Assembly (NCBI RefSeq): GCF_000006565.2
Contig: NC_031469.1
Location: forward strand, 757,245-821,244
Direction of reading: 5' to 3'
Length of the DNA stretch: 64,000 nt
Source: Toxoplasma gondii ME49
Taxonomy: Eukaryota > Apicomplexa > Conoidasida > Eucoccidiorida > Sarcocystidae
Shown here: in pieces, positions 37,401-49,477 of the stretch
How positions within the stretch are numbered: position 1 is the first letter of the stretch
How the letters are laid out: each line of letters opens with the position of its first letter
Notes under the pieces: generated by a model
Database searches by the model: none
What the model was told of the DNA's origin: nothing
Seen by the model: only the letters and a program-made list of their open reading frames with translations
Position numbers and translations under genes: made by a program

Positions 37401-38598
37401 GGAGACGTACTTGAATTCGCATCTGCTTACCCAGAAATGCCAAGGGTTGATCCTCAAATATAACTAGTGAATGCGTCAACCGGCCATACCCGTAAGACAT
37501 AAATGGGTTCCACTGCACTTCAATACGCCGCAACATACTGAAGTTCCCCCCCCCTTAATGCCGTAACCAGCGGGGGACGCAGACAATACATACGAAACAA
37601 CTACAACGCAGTTAAATTTATACGGCAGTGACCATTCCAGAGCGGCGGCGAAACCACCTTGTCTTGACCTATAGTTATTCACTTCGCCTTCGAGGAAAAG
37701 GTGTTGCATGCCAACACGTGTGTCGTATGACTTCCTTTACAAGCGCAATTCCATTTGATTCAACTGCTCAGAGTGCGACAGGCGAGTCACACGCAAGGTC
37801 TCCAGCCTGTTTTTTGATAGAAAGTCAGGTGTCTCCCAAGTTGTCGGTTACGCGCCGTACCAATACGAAGAAAGCCTTATGACTGCAGAAAACATTACTG
37901 GCTAAGTGGCCTGCTACGGTATGTAAACCGGTCTCCATCGGGAAGTAGAAGACCGGCAAGTGGAAAACATGATCACTACAAAAAGTGGTGGCACCGTTAT
38001 CCTGGGCACATCGCATCAGCGTCCTGAGTGCTCGGCTTTCAGCAATACGCCCTCTCTGGCGCACGAACACGCCGACACACTTGTGCGCAAGCACGCAACT
38101 TGTGCGGAAATATGGATAGAGATGTTTTAGTTCCTGACATGAACATGGAACAATCCCACCTGTCGGAGCAGCTTGCGCCACAAGAATTCTGTAAAAAAAC
38201 TCCAGTTGTTCAAATACCATCCAGTTCTGCTGTATCGACAAGCTGAACAGCACATGCCCTTGAACGTCGGGGCCCTACCATTGGGCAGTGATGAAACATT
38301 CCGCCGGAAGCAAAATTCTCTGAACGATCCGCTCCGCGTTTGGCAAATCCCCATGCAGTTGCATGTAACCTTCTGATCACTGCAAATCCTATGGATCACA
38401 AACGCGGAAGCAGACTTCAGGCGGCAGCGTCTCCTAGTATCCGTTCAGAACATCTACTAGCTCCACATATCGTTGTTGTGGTACTCGGGCGGCAGTAAGC
38501 GGCAATGGCCTGCGTGACCCTTGCCACAACAGGTCCGCGTGCAATCTCACTGTGTAAGTTGCAAGCACGCCCCTACGTTGCATATCACAGGAACATTG
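34466..38598. other. Region between two co-oriented minus-strand genes
   Basis: This interval should hold the promoter and leader of the large minus-strand gene and the 3' untranslated region of the channel gene. Two consecutive plus-strand frames (ATG 35217 to 35609, then 35616-36035) are open and rich in Glu/Arg/His but sit in different frames without a clear intron between them; I do not call them a gene. A TGAGACG motif is at 36176-36182. Nothing else was recognised. Confidence 0.45.
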
Positions 38599-41500
38599 TC
38601 AACCGTTCGTATCTCTTGTGGTTGTGGCAGAGAACTGAAAAGCGTTGTTATCGGAACCATATATACCCTGCTGCCGGACCAATAACTTTAGAAGAGAGAG
38701 CATTCGCGATGTTTTGTGATCGAGATGGCGAAGGGCTCGTTCGAGGTCGAGTTCGAGAAGGAACAGCTGACGAGCAGTTGGAGTCCCGCTGACGCGCTTG
38801 CAACACGTCAGAAAACCTGAAACTGAACCAGAGGCCCCAGATGAAATGGACAAAACAGAGGATGAAGTATCAGCAATGTCCTTGGGATCTCACATCCGCA
38901 GTGGCTGCGTGGTAGTGCGTCTCAAAGACTAAAACTTTTCACACTGTGCCAGCGTAACTCTTCCCGTCGCACTCCTGGCAAGCTGCTTTCCTCCGTTCCG
39001 AGTTATGCCGATTGAGATAAGTGGATCCTGTGCCCAGTATCTTTACCTGTGATCTCTTCAAAACCCTTCTGCGCGAGAATCGTCAGACAATCGTACGCCT
39101 GGATATACGAAATTCGACATTTCTGAACAAAGAAGCACCACCAGTGGACAGTAGAAACAAATATGGACGGCCGGCACCTAGAATCGAAAAAGCATCAGCA
39201 TGGAACCGGCAACACCCCCGCTTGCCAGAAAACTTGAGGGAAAAGTGCATGCACATAAATATGCTCCCAGTCGGCGTCGCATGCACCAAGATGGAAGCTG
39301 CGATCAGCCCTCCTTTCCCCAAACGACGGAGACATCCAGAAATTCCACCAGTGCAAAAACGGTGCTCGCAGACTGTCCAGCTCCACGATAGCTCCAACGA
39401 TAGTCGACATCGAAAATGTGGTATATCTTAGCGAAATTACCTCCCAAGGTTCTTGCTGTTTCACGTTGAATCGGAGTTCGGTTACGTTGTGTGACACACG
39501 TTCCCGTTCCTTGCAGCATGTTGCTTGTACACCCTACAAATTCTTGCCAAGACACTTTGGATGACTTCGTCGGCACTTTAGAATGCTGGCTCGGAACGGT
39601 TTGCAGTCTGCCTATGTCCTCCAAGTAGCAAGATACCCAGTATTATGGCAACGGAAAAGGGAGGTTTACAATAACTGTAGTAGTTCAGAAACTCATTTTC
39701 CTCCATAGTAGTGCATACCAGAGGAAGGCAGTGACCATAGGAAGTAGATGGAAAACTAAACCAGACATCAAAGTTCGCCCTGTCCAAAACCGTCTTACTC
39801 GCATGGCCAGTTGGACCCGCCTTTCTCCGAGAATCTGCAGAGGATGATTGCGTACGAGGTCGAGGTAAGGGCTTTCGGGGACAATGTCGACGAAAGCTTC
39901 GTCCAGATTATTCGGGACGCGCTGCACTTTGCTCTCGGAGTAAGACGAAGAGTCATCCCCGGTGTGTCTGACGCGGCGACGCATTCTGTTTGCTCGCCAC
40001 GCACCTGGACCGTCGTCTCCGACGCTCGCTGTCTCCCATGTGCATTCCGACCTGTTGCCGCTCTGCTGCCCCCCGCAGTCTCTTGGAGCAGTGTCCTCTC
40101 GAGAAGCTGTGTTGAATTGCGACGCCAAACACGAAGGAGGTCCCTCCCCGCTTCCCACTTCAATCCCTCTGCCCGGCGCGCTCGCATCCCCGCTCTGGTT
40201 CGCACATGGCTCAGCTGTAGGAGATGGCGCCTGTGGTTGTGCGGCTGTCGAGGTTAGAAGCGGCTCGGGCAAGGGCGATTCCGCGTCATGCGAAATTTCT
40301 TCGATACTGTGTAGTCTCCCATCATTCTCGGTCTCCGGCACTCGGCCACCGTCTGGATTAGCGACGCCACTTGCACTCGCACCAAACGAGGACCACCGTG
40401 GAAGGCTGTCGTCCTCATAGCTGTGAGGAGCGGCTTCTTCGAGCAGCTCCAAGCTTCGACTTCGCACCTTCAGAGCCCTTCTGAGGGAGCCCACACGACG
40501 GCGCATCCGCCACAGGCGTGCTGCGAGTCGCGACATGACACTAGGAGCGGCACTTCCCAGCTTCGTTTCTTCTTCCCGAGTCGCCTCCTCCGTATCGGGA
40601 CATCCGCACCTTGCCTCTCGGAACTCCTGCAATCACACACATAAAAGCTGTTAATACGTGTGACAGCCGTAATCCACACATGACGCCTAGAGCACGACCG
40701 ATATGGCATGACCTTCATGTCGTCACCAAGAAGCAGGTAACATTCCGGGAACTGCTGTGTTCCCACGAGCTGGCTCTCGCCTCTGCACACGCGTGCTGTC
40801 ACACTTACCTTTGAGCACCTTTTTTGGGGTTCCACGGATCTACGCCGAACGGGCTCATGCTGGCGCCAAATGCTACTCTCGCTACGCCTCGGCCACCTGG
40901 TTCCTCCAGACTCATTCGTGAGGAGATCCGCAGGCAAGTCTTTCCGGAAATCGAGATATTCCCTGGATCTCTGGCGCAATGACTCCTCGCGACGACTTCG
41001 CAGAAGGTGTGCGCCTCCCATGGCACTTTTAAAACACTGCTCATTCACTCGGAAATCCGTGAACATGGAAAAGTGAGAGGCCTCTTCCTCCAAGCGACCA
41101 GCCGTCGTTGAAAAGGCTTCCACGATAACGGCTGCAGACAAAAGTAGATTCGCATCCTGAGATTCTCATTGGTTACCTGGAGGACGCGCTGTCCTTCGCA
41201 TCAGTAGAATCTTTCGTGATGGTGCTCTGGTAATCTCACCAGTCACAGCGACACTCGGACGTGGTTCGGAAATCAGCAAAGACACAAGAGTAGAACCCGC
41301 GGAAACGTCGGACTCCGACACCCTAAAGATTCAACAGAGAGAGAACTGTTCTGTTGGAGTCGACCTTTCAGCGACACGCAATTTAGCGCATTCCCCGCGG
41401 GTACAAGATCTCGACATACACACTGTGAACAAGCGTAGGCCATCCAGAGGGCCGCGAGAAGATCCCTCATAACAGAAGTCCCGAAAAGCGAGCAGGCGTC

Positions 41501-44500
41501 CCTGAAAGGGAGTAAAGCCGGGCTGCATGGAGTCCCCCAAACTGAAAAGCAAGGACCTCGGAGATGCCTCAAGGGGCACTTGCACGCATCAACAGCACGC
41601 GAGCGACGCCAGATCCACTAGAAATATACCAGAGATCACCGAAGCAAAGAACACAAGGAACAACTGATCCTTCTATCCAAACACGCTCAGACTTGGAGTT
41701 CGGAAAACAGTGAAATTGATCGAATGATTCTAAGAGATACACCCCCATGCGGATCCACAGAGCCACCTGTGAACCTAACCAACTATATACATTCATTAGC
41801 TTAGTATCATGTATGTGCACATATACTTAGCAACCCCAGAGATCTACGAATGCCTGTCCCGTCTTACCCGTCACTACGTTGAAGAGAACGAAGTAGGAGA
41901 AGACGGTGTACAGAATGATGGCTACCTTCGCCCAGCTGAAGTACACAGACGTGCGCTCAGCGATCACATCCCAGTCTGAAGCAAACAGGAAAGCGCAGCA
42001 AGCCCAAGCAGTTGGGGAGGGTCGTCTCAATAAGGATGTCAAGTTCTCCCTTCATTTCTCCGGTCAACCATGGAACAAGAAACATCCAGAAGCAGCGCTC
42101 TGGTGTCGCTCCTGCGATACCAGTATCTCTGACCAAGCTGCGCGCAGACAGCTGCATGCGCGCAATTTCCAAATCGACTCCTGACTCCCGAATCACGGTT
42201 CTTACACGCTTTACCGAATCGTCCGGATTCGGTCTCTCTCGACTATTTCTACAAAGGGACCTAGACAGGTTGCCCACTGCTGATTACGCAGTAGCTCTCA
42301 CGTTGTTTTGCACAAAAACCCCGCAATGGTCAGTTCAATCGGGACATCAGAAATACCTTTCTCCACCAGACTCGGCGCATATCGCCTTCCCCTTTCTCAC
42401 TCAGCCCCTGCGTGACCCACACGCACCTGAAGCACATACATTGAGTTTCTACGGATAAGAACGGTTGGGAGCCTTACTGGTCATCGTAAGAATGAGGAAC
42501 AGCGAGTACATTGAACTAAAAAGGTCGCCCCAGTATTCCTTGACCTCGGCGGTCTACAAAGGTGATCCACAGAAAGCGCAAAAAGTCGTGTCTGTTCCTC
42601 AAAAGGTGGACGTTGTCGTTTGAAAAGGGGAGGAAATACGCGACACGGTGTCCGCTTCAGACAGCCTGTTCTCTCGGCCTGTTTCTCTCCTTCGTGTCCA
42701 GGCGACGCCCATTCCGGGAGTTCCTTCCTGTTTTTTTGCGCTCCTCGATGCCCGAGATCCACGCCGCATTCTTCTTGAACTGTTGTTACTCTAGGTACGC
42801 TGCGTCGAATTCTTCATGTGGCTGCTCTGGAGTTGTTTCCGCTTCCTTTGACTTCATTCCAGAGGGACTCTCTCACGTAGCAGTTTTCCAAGACACAGTC
42901 TTCAGTAGTTACTGCAGATCAGTCATGTTGAGCTCCACTAAGCCCAGCATAGTACAGATGACGATGAGTGAAGAAACAGAACCACCTGAAGAACGTGTGT
43001 CACTATAGCACATGTATCACGAGTGCAGAGAGAGTGGACTAGACACTGCAGTAAAGAGAGCAGAGGTTTGCCTTGAACGCTTACGTAGCCGAAGGCGGTG
43101 GTGAAGAAGACAGCGAACCCATAGATGAAGATAAGGAAGAAAGCTGCAGCGTAAAGGAGGGAGAAGAAAGACGACTCCATTCCTTCCACCAACACACGCA
43201 TCGGAAGGAAAGACTTCAAGATGCGTATGAACCGCAGAACTCGCAGGAGTCGAGCCAGCTGAAACGAGGCAAATGGAATTCGCACACAAAATGACAAGGA
43301 CGCATGGGCCTGAGGCTAGCGACTGGGTCGTTGTTCAGCTTGGATGCCTTGACACGACGGAAGAACTAGCATTTGCAACTACTCCTTCCTGTGAAGCTTT
43401 AAAACCAGTATACGATTGAGTGAATGGTTTTTCTTTCACACCCCAGTTTTGTACGAAATTATCACTCGTAGAGCGAGCACCCATTGAAAGACACAAACTA
43501 CGAACATAGCCGATACTGAGGCAAAGTGCAAAACACGGTTTGTCCACGTTTCGACCGCACTCGACACCAGAGAGTTCAGAAGGAAGTCAGTCTCACCTCC
43601 TGTCACCCCTGGAAAAGGCAACTATGTCACAAAAGACACCGTTTGTTGTCCAGCACACGCCAGAGGCCTCTTCACGACGATGTTTAGATCCAGGTGTGTA
43701 GACGCAGTTATGACGAGGGTGCTTCAACACTGTCAGAAGCAGCGTATAACATCCGTACACCCTGCCTAAGTAAAGATGCTCGGCTACGCGAAGGCTGTAT
43801 CACTGCTGACAGACACGCCTGTGAGTCGCCGACTTCACACCCCAAGTATATACAATTTCTAAGAATGGGCTAATCGGCACAAATTCGAGGCCGGCCGTCA
43901 CCAAAAGCATGCTGTCTAAGCGTGCTTGAGACGAGAGTGCACGTTGCCCCCAGACTGCGGCAATTTCCTACCAGTGCGGACTAGAGACGAAAGTTACCTA
44001 CACGAGAAGCAATCCAAGAACTCCAAACCGCTTATTGCCGTCATCGTTTACAGACTTCCGCAGGAGGTTTAGTTCGGCGGCTGCAGGGAACCGTGTTCGC
44101 TTACCTTGAGGAGAGCGACAAAGGAGTTTAAGATATCGTTGTCCAGTTTCTGGAAAACCCCGACGGAGACAATGAAGAGGTCGGCAATCCCAAACCATGC
44201 GTTGACGAAATCTGTGACGTTGACTATGTCGTTGAAGTACGCCGCCTTGTCACATTTCACTCGAAGAACCATCTCCCAAAAGAAAACAATTGCAAAAAAG
44301 AAGTTTAAAAAGCAGAATGTCGCGAAGAGAGGCGTGTCGCGCTTTACAGTAAGATTCGTCTGCAAAGAAATCGGGACAACGCGAGATCCCCCAGGTGAAG
44401 CTGCACCAGTGGAAGTGTGGCTACGGCTATCTTATTGTACAGCGAAGTTGGACGCACTCGCTCGCTTCTCTCTGTACAAATCTTTGTCACCTGTGAAACA

Positions 44501-46575
44501 GTGCCTGCCAAATCAGTCCTGTACACGGAACCTAAACGTTCGACCATCCGGTTGAGTTCCCTGCGCCTGCTTTTGACCATCCATGTGCGGTTTGCCACCA
44601 TCTAAAGATATTGCGAAAACAAGAATACACGACCGAAGACAGTGCTAGACAGGGTGCTGAGTCTTCCGAGAGCCGAGACGTACAAACACTGTATCCTGAG
44701 GCTTCCGGAAACGTCTGGAATTTGCAAAGACAGGCTCTTTTCAGGGAACCCGCAGACTGAAACAAAGAGCCTTAAGCGTGGCGGCATCTTACTCGATTGT
44801 CATCCCAGACATATTCGCGGGAATAAACTTCGAGAGTGGAGACGCCAAGAAAGATAACATTGAGTATGATAATCACGGCCATGAAGATCTGCGCGAGCGG
44901 GGTGTAGACGAACGCCCGTGCCTGAAGAGAGAGATGGAATGAGGACGGGACTGTAAAGTGTGAGAGATTTGAGCAAATCCGATTTGATCATGATTTTAGC
45001 TTCTCTTAGAGAGCGAATGTAACGTAGTTTTAAGTGTCTTGCTTTGGAAGACTCGATGGTCCTCCCAAGACCCTGAGCCATTGGTCCCCACAGTGTTTCA
45101 CTTCTTTTAATCCTCACCATTTGGACCACAAAGCACTCTCCCGTCAGTCTCCTCTACCCCACTGCTACATCGCGATCGCGGGAGGCCTCTCCGACAGAGG
45201 ATCTCGGAGGCACTCGCCGCGTGACACCAGCGCATGCACCTGCCTTAAGTCTTTTCTGTGAGTTGAACCCCTGCAGACTCAGCGCCTTTCCATTCTCGCG
45301 CGTCTGCGGCCGTACCCGTCTGTCGCGCAGCTCGATTTCCGCCTCTGTGTTAGTGTAGTATCTGAGGAGCTTCAAGTCGCAAGTCAGCTGTTCCGCGTAG
45401 TCTTCAGTCTGCTCCAGAGCAGCCAGTTCCTTCAGCTTCTTCTCCTCCGTGTACTTTTGGATTCCCAACATGCTCTGCAGCTGTTCGCCGCGGTCGATCT
45501 CTGCTTGCACCGCTTGCAGGGCCTGCAGAGCCTTCGATGCGTTGTGCTTCACGACGGACTTCCCTGCAGCCACGGTTCGCCTTCCTTCAGTTCCGCGAAC
45601 CAACGGCATGCGTACCCCCCCCAGAGAATTCGAGAAACCTCGGCTGCGACTCCCAGGTCTCCCGCCACGAGAAGACCTTGCTCCTCCGCAGCCCCGCCCT
45701 TGAGCACTGTGCCCTGACGCGCGCAGGCGAAGTGTCAAGCTTGTTCGGTTGCGCCGTCTTCGAGAGCTCGGCTCAGAGAACCAGCGCGCCTCGCCATCCG
45801 CAGTGAACGGACTGGAAGCTCCAAATGTCTCGCCAACCGGAGGGCCTGAAGAAGCCACCCGCGCACCCCCCATGCTGTCAGAGACGCTCGACATCCGACA
45901 GCGAAACTCCTCTGCAAGTCCGGACTCCGCAGATGCCTCACGCGGGCTCTGAAGTTCCACAGACACTGAAGGTGGAGAAGGTGACGGGACATGAGCTAAA
46001 GAAGGAGAAACTGAGGGGGGAGAAGATCCTGAGGGGGGAGAAGATCCTGCGGGGTGATTGGTTCGTTGTTCCGAAAATCGTGGAATGTGCGATTTGTGCC
46101 AGTGCCCGCGCAGAGCAGAAGCTGTCTCTGAGGATGAGGGAGAAGGCAAACGCGCTGATGCTGGCACAGTGGCTGCGCTGTCGGCTGCCTTGTCAGGTGT
46201 GGCGTCGACTGCTGCTGGCGAAACAGAAAAATTTTGACCTAATTGAGGAGCGAGCGAACCTCTCGTACAACCACTCTGACCCTCTTCGCTGGCGGGGGTA
46301 GGCTGGACGCTGGTAGGAAGTGAAGGAGGCGGAGGAGAACGAGCCTCATCGCGCCCTTGAGGCAGACGACCGCGAGAGGCCCAGCGTGGCTCTGCTCCGC
46401 GATCCTGGACTTCGCCAGCCACAGCAAGCAATCCAGACTGAGGATTCGCAGTTCCTGCAGCAGCTGACGCACGGCTTCCTTCGTCGGGTGGCTGTACATG
46501 CCGCTTTTCTCTGCCGCTCCGATCGAGTGACGTCGCTGCAGTCGGCAGGGAGGAATTCGCCCCCTTTTTCGGCAT
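38599..46575 (-). CDS. Single-domain six-transmembrane voltage-gated-type cation channel
   Basis: Nine exons on the minus strand: 46575-45316, 44921-44793, 44359-44105, 43258-43085, 42553-42478, 41975-41868, 41131-40809, 40626-39799, 38766-38599; phases agree, giving 1106 residues. Residues 1-400 are a Ser/Pro/Arg-rich cytoplasmic tail. Then S1 (424-446), S2 (473-495, with E492 and R496), S3 (NAWFGIADLFIV, 516-527), S4 (LARLLRVLRFIRILK, 549-563, basic residues every third position: R551, R554, R557, R560, K563), S5 (578-602), pore helix (614-628), filter T629-M-T-N-W633, and S6 (644-672, ending FNVVTAVIVEAF). The C-terminus is coiled-coil-like then low-complexity, ending in a Leu-rich helix (residues 1052-1077). 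Only one repeat is present, so four subunits or partners would be needed. The filter aligns with TMEGW of calcium channels and TLESW of bacterial sodium channels but has Thr where the acidic residue belongs. The exon 1 donor (CGG|GTACGG) is the least certain boundary. Confidence 0.88.
46013..46048. repeat. 18-bp tandem duplication inside the channel N-terminus
   Basis: Two exact copies of an 18-base unit (46013-46030 and 46031-46048) followed by a partial third. Read on the minus strand the unit encodes GSSPPS, in the disordered N-terminal tail of the channel. The length is a multiple of three, so copy-number change would not break the frame. Confidence 0.85.
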
Positions 46576-49477
46576 TTCTGGTTTCCCTCAAAAAAACAAC
46601 TGCCTGTTGCTCTCTAGCTGCGCCGTCTCCCGTTCATTCGAGAAACTCAGTTTCGCTAAATCTCTGCACTCGCCAGAGCATCGGAGGTCGGGGGCGGGTG
46701 ATGGAGCTGAGGATGATATAAGCCGAGTCAGGGAACCGCAGGTGACCTGACACCATGAAGAAGAAAAATAGTCTTTAGCGACAACAAAGACCAAGAAATG
46801 ACTTACGAAAAGGTTCACGGTTCATGCAGCATGAAGCACGCGGATGCGCTGCTTGTCGTACCCGCGTCTGTGGACGAGGTCCTGCCATCATCAGCGCCAC
46901 ACAGGCAAAACGCGAGTCAGCTAAGAGTTCACGTAATGGTTGAAGCAAGAAGACGGATGCTCCAGAGAAGTTCAGCCGATTCAAGCGAGGGATTCCCGTA
47001 AAAAAGATGTCGGCAACGGAACAAGCAACGTTGAAAACGAGAGAAAAATACTGTGGCGATTGTCTGTCGCGGGAACCTGAGAGGGGCCACCCAAGCCGTA
47101 CCGGGTGTCTCTACATCGACGGTTTCTGCCAGACAACAGAGTGAACCTCGACAGTCTTGACCGTTAGTCCTTCGACAGGAGTCACTATCCGAACAGAGTT
47201 GTCCCGTCGAGAATCACAGCTGGGACTCGCATTCGCTTCTGCGTGCATATTGCTGCTCTTCAACGTCTGAAAGGCCGGCAGAACGCCAAGCTACCACATA
47301 AGGCGTCGGTTGTTTGTGAGAGACCTCTGCTTCCAGTGATCACGACAGACATACTCCTGACGGGTCGACCATCCCCAGAAACGCATTTTATCCACACGCC
47401 AGAGTGCATCACAGTGTTTCGTCGATTACCACCTGAATACGCCTTTGTCGCGCCGAGGCCTTTCTATATGCGAGGGTTCCCTTTGAGTACCTGCCCAACT
47501 TTTACACAGATGAGATCGCAGCCGGCAGATCATAGCTACGCCGCGTGTGGTAAGTGCCACTTACAAGCAGGGATATCGTCTCTGTACAGACGATCCGCCG
47601 ATGACGTTCAGGCGATCTAAATCCCTTGCAGCGTGCCGCATTTCACAGAAGCAGACGCTGCAGTTGTCGCAATTATCTTAAATCTAGGACGGGAGAACAT
47701 CTGCAAGAGTAACGCGGCACACATCAGACAATGTGCCTTTCTTCCACTAGTCCCCCCCCCGATCGCTAGAGTGACGGGGCTAGGATGACCTGTTGTACCG
47801 CGAGTTTGGAGGAGAGAAACTTGAAAATGACACAAATGCCGAAAATCTGTTTCGCTTCTCAACGGGAGAAGGTGTAATGGGGTGAAAGGCAAGTTCTCAG
47901 GTCGGACACGGCGTCGAGTTCGCGTAGATACAGATACGCGAAAGATCGGAGTCTTGGCACGATCGATCAACACACCAGCGGACGAGATGACAGCTCTTAC
48001 TTCTCTGCTGGACTCTGCACATTGGGGTAAGACAGCTTGAGTGAAAGCCCGCAAGACGTTCTTTTTCTCCGAAAACGAAATAGACACACAATCTGCTGCA
48101 GCAAATCCATCGTGGCGTTGATGTGTCGGCCTTGAGTACGCAGGAACCGGCACGGTGACTGCACGGGAGACAGTGCATGCACGGGGAAAACCCGCCAGGT
48201 TTTGAAGGAAGCGCTGAGAAAAGAGAAGAGAATCTGTCTCGAAAACGTGGGATTCGCAAAGCACTCTCAATCCACAGAAGAGTTTCCAAAAATACGGGTG
48301 CGACAGAGAAACCATACAGCCTTTGCTACACGCAGGTCACTTTCATCGACCGCTGCCGGTTTGTCATTTGTCAAGGAACTGAATAGTCTGCATGCAAATA
48401 GCCCCAGGCATGCCATTCAGAGTTTCCGCAACAGAGGGCGTCTGAAATCAATAACGAAAAAGACTGATTCCTGACTCTAGTTTTCTTCTCATCCGCGTGT
48501 CGGTAGACAATCTGCTGCACGCCGAGGTCGGACCTGACAGTGAAGTTTCTCTAGCTCGGACTGCCCTTTGGCTCCCGTTTCCACAGCTATTGTTTTCGTA
48601 CTTCATTATCGATTTTTCTCATTTTTGTCAACGTGCTCTCTGTTCTCTTCCTCGTGATCTGCTCCATGAGAGTCACTTGCTCCACAAACTTTCCGCTCGT
48701 TTTCGTCGCGTTCCAGTGCTACGAAATCAAGAGACTTCACTGCGAGTCCCGGTTGCCTCCAACTCACTTCCGTTTATCAGGCAGCGGTACTTCCATCAGA
48801 TCAAGAACCGCTACGAGTTAGACTAATCCTTTAGAATTTGAAGGTATTCCTTTTAACGTAGTTGTTTGTGACTTTTTCGGTGCACTTTCTCTTTCCAACT
48901 CGTAGTCGGTGCTCCCCAGAAAGAGACTGATTCAAATGCACAGACTGAAGCTGTTAGTGGAACCCTTTGAAAACGTTTGCGGATTATCACCCGTCACGCA
49001 TCCGTGAACCGCAGCAGTCTACTGCGATTTGTTCCTTTGCGTCTCAATGCAGTTCTACTGGTTATGCTCTTTCGTCTGTAGTCGATCTCCCAGAACCCCT
49101 CGCCTCAACAGCCAAGCCGTTCAGGTACACGCACTTTCTCCCCCTTCGAATCTCCAGCTGCCCTGTGTCTCTTGACGTTCTTCGCGATCCTATCACCTGC
49201 CTCTTCGCAGTGTACAGAGCGGCTGCGAAGCCGGGGGGTCACCTGTATTCTCAGGAACTCAAAAAGACGTCTTCCCGCCTCTCTCGCCTATCCGGTTCCT
49301 TCACTGTCTCTACCACAGGGAACTGGACGGGACTATCAAGTTTTTCCAGGCGATTTGTTTCGTGTGTGATTTCCGGGGTTCCTGTTTTCACTGGCTGCTT
49401 ATGTCTCGAGGACCAGCACGCCAAACGCAGCGCTTGGCAACCAAGATTACGTTTTCTCCTGAGACAGGCAGCGCAAA
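46576..49477. other. Shared upstream region of channel (-) and HBS1 (+)
   Basis: The channel starts at 46575 and HBS1 at 49478, pointing away from each other, so this 2.9 kb should contain both promoters. The last 500 bases before HBS1 are pyrimidine-rich, typical of a coccidian leader. A minus-strand frame of 232 codons (48315-47617) is open in the middle, but I recognise no family or splice context in it. Nothing else was recognised. Confidence 0.5.

Noticed and set aside
43436..43621. Hydrophobic minus-strand open piece inside the channel intron (between S3 and S4 exons), possibly a cassette exon
   Set aside because: With the natural acceptor it needs an incoming phase of 1, while the flanking exons join at phase 0, and S3-S4 reads continuously without it.
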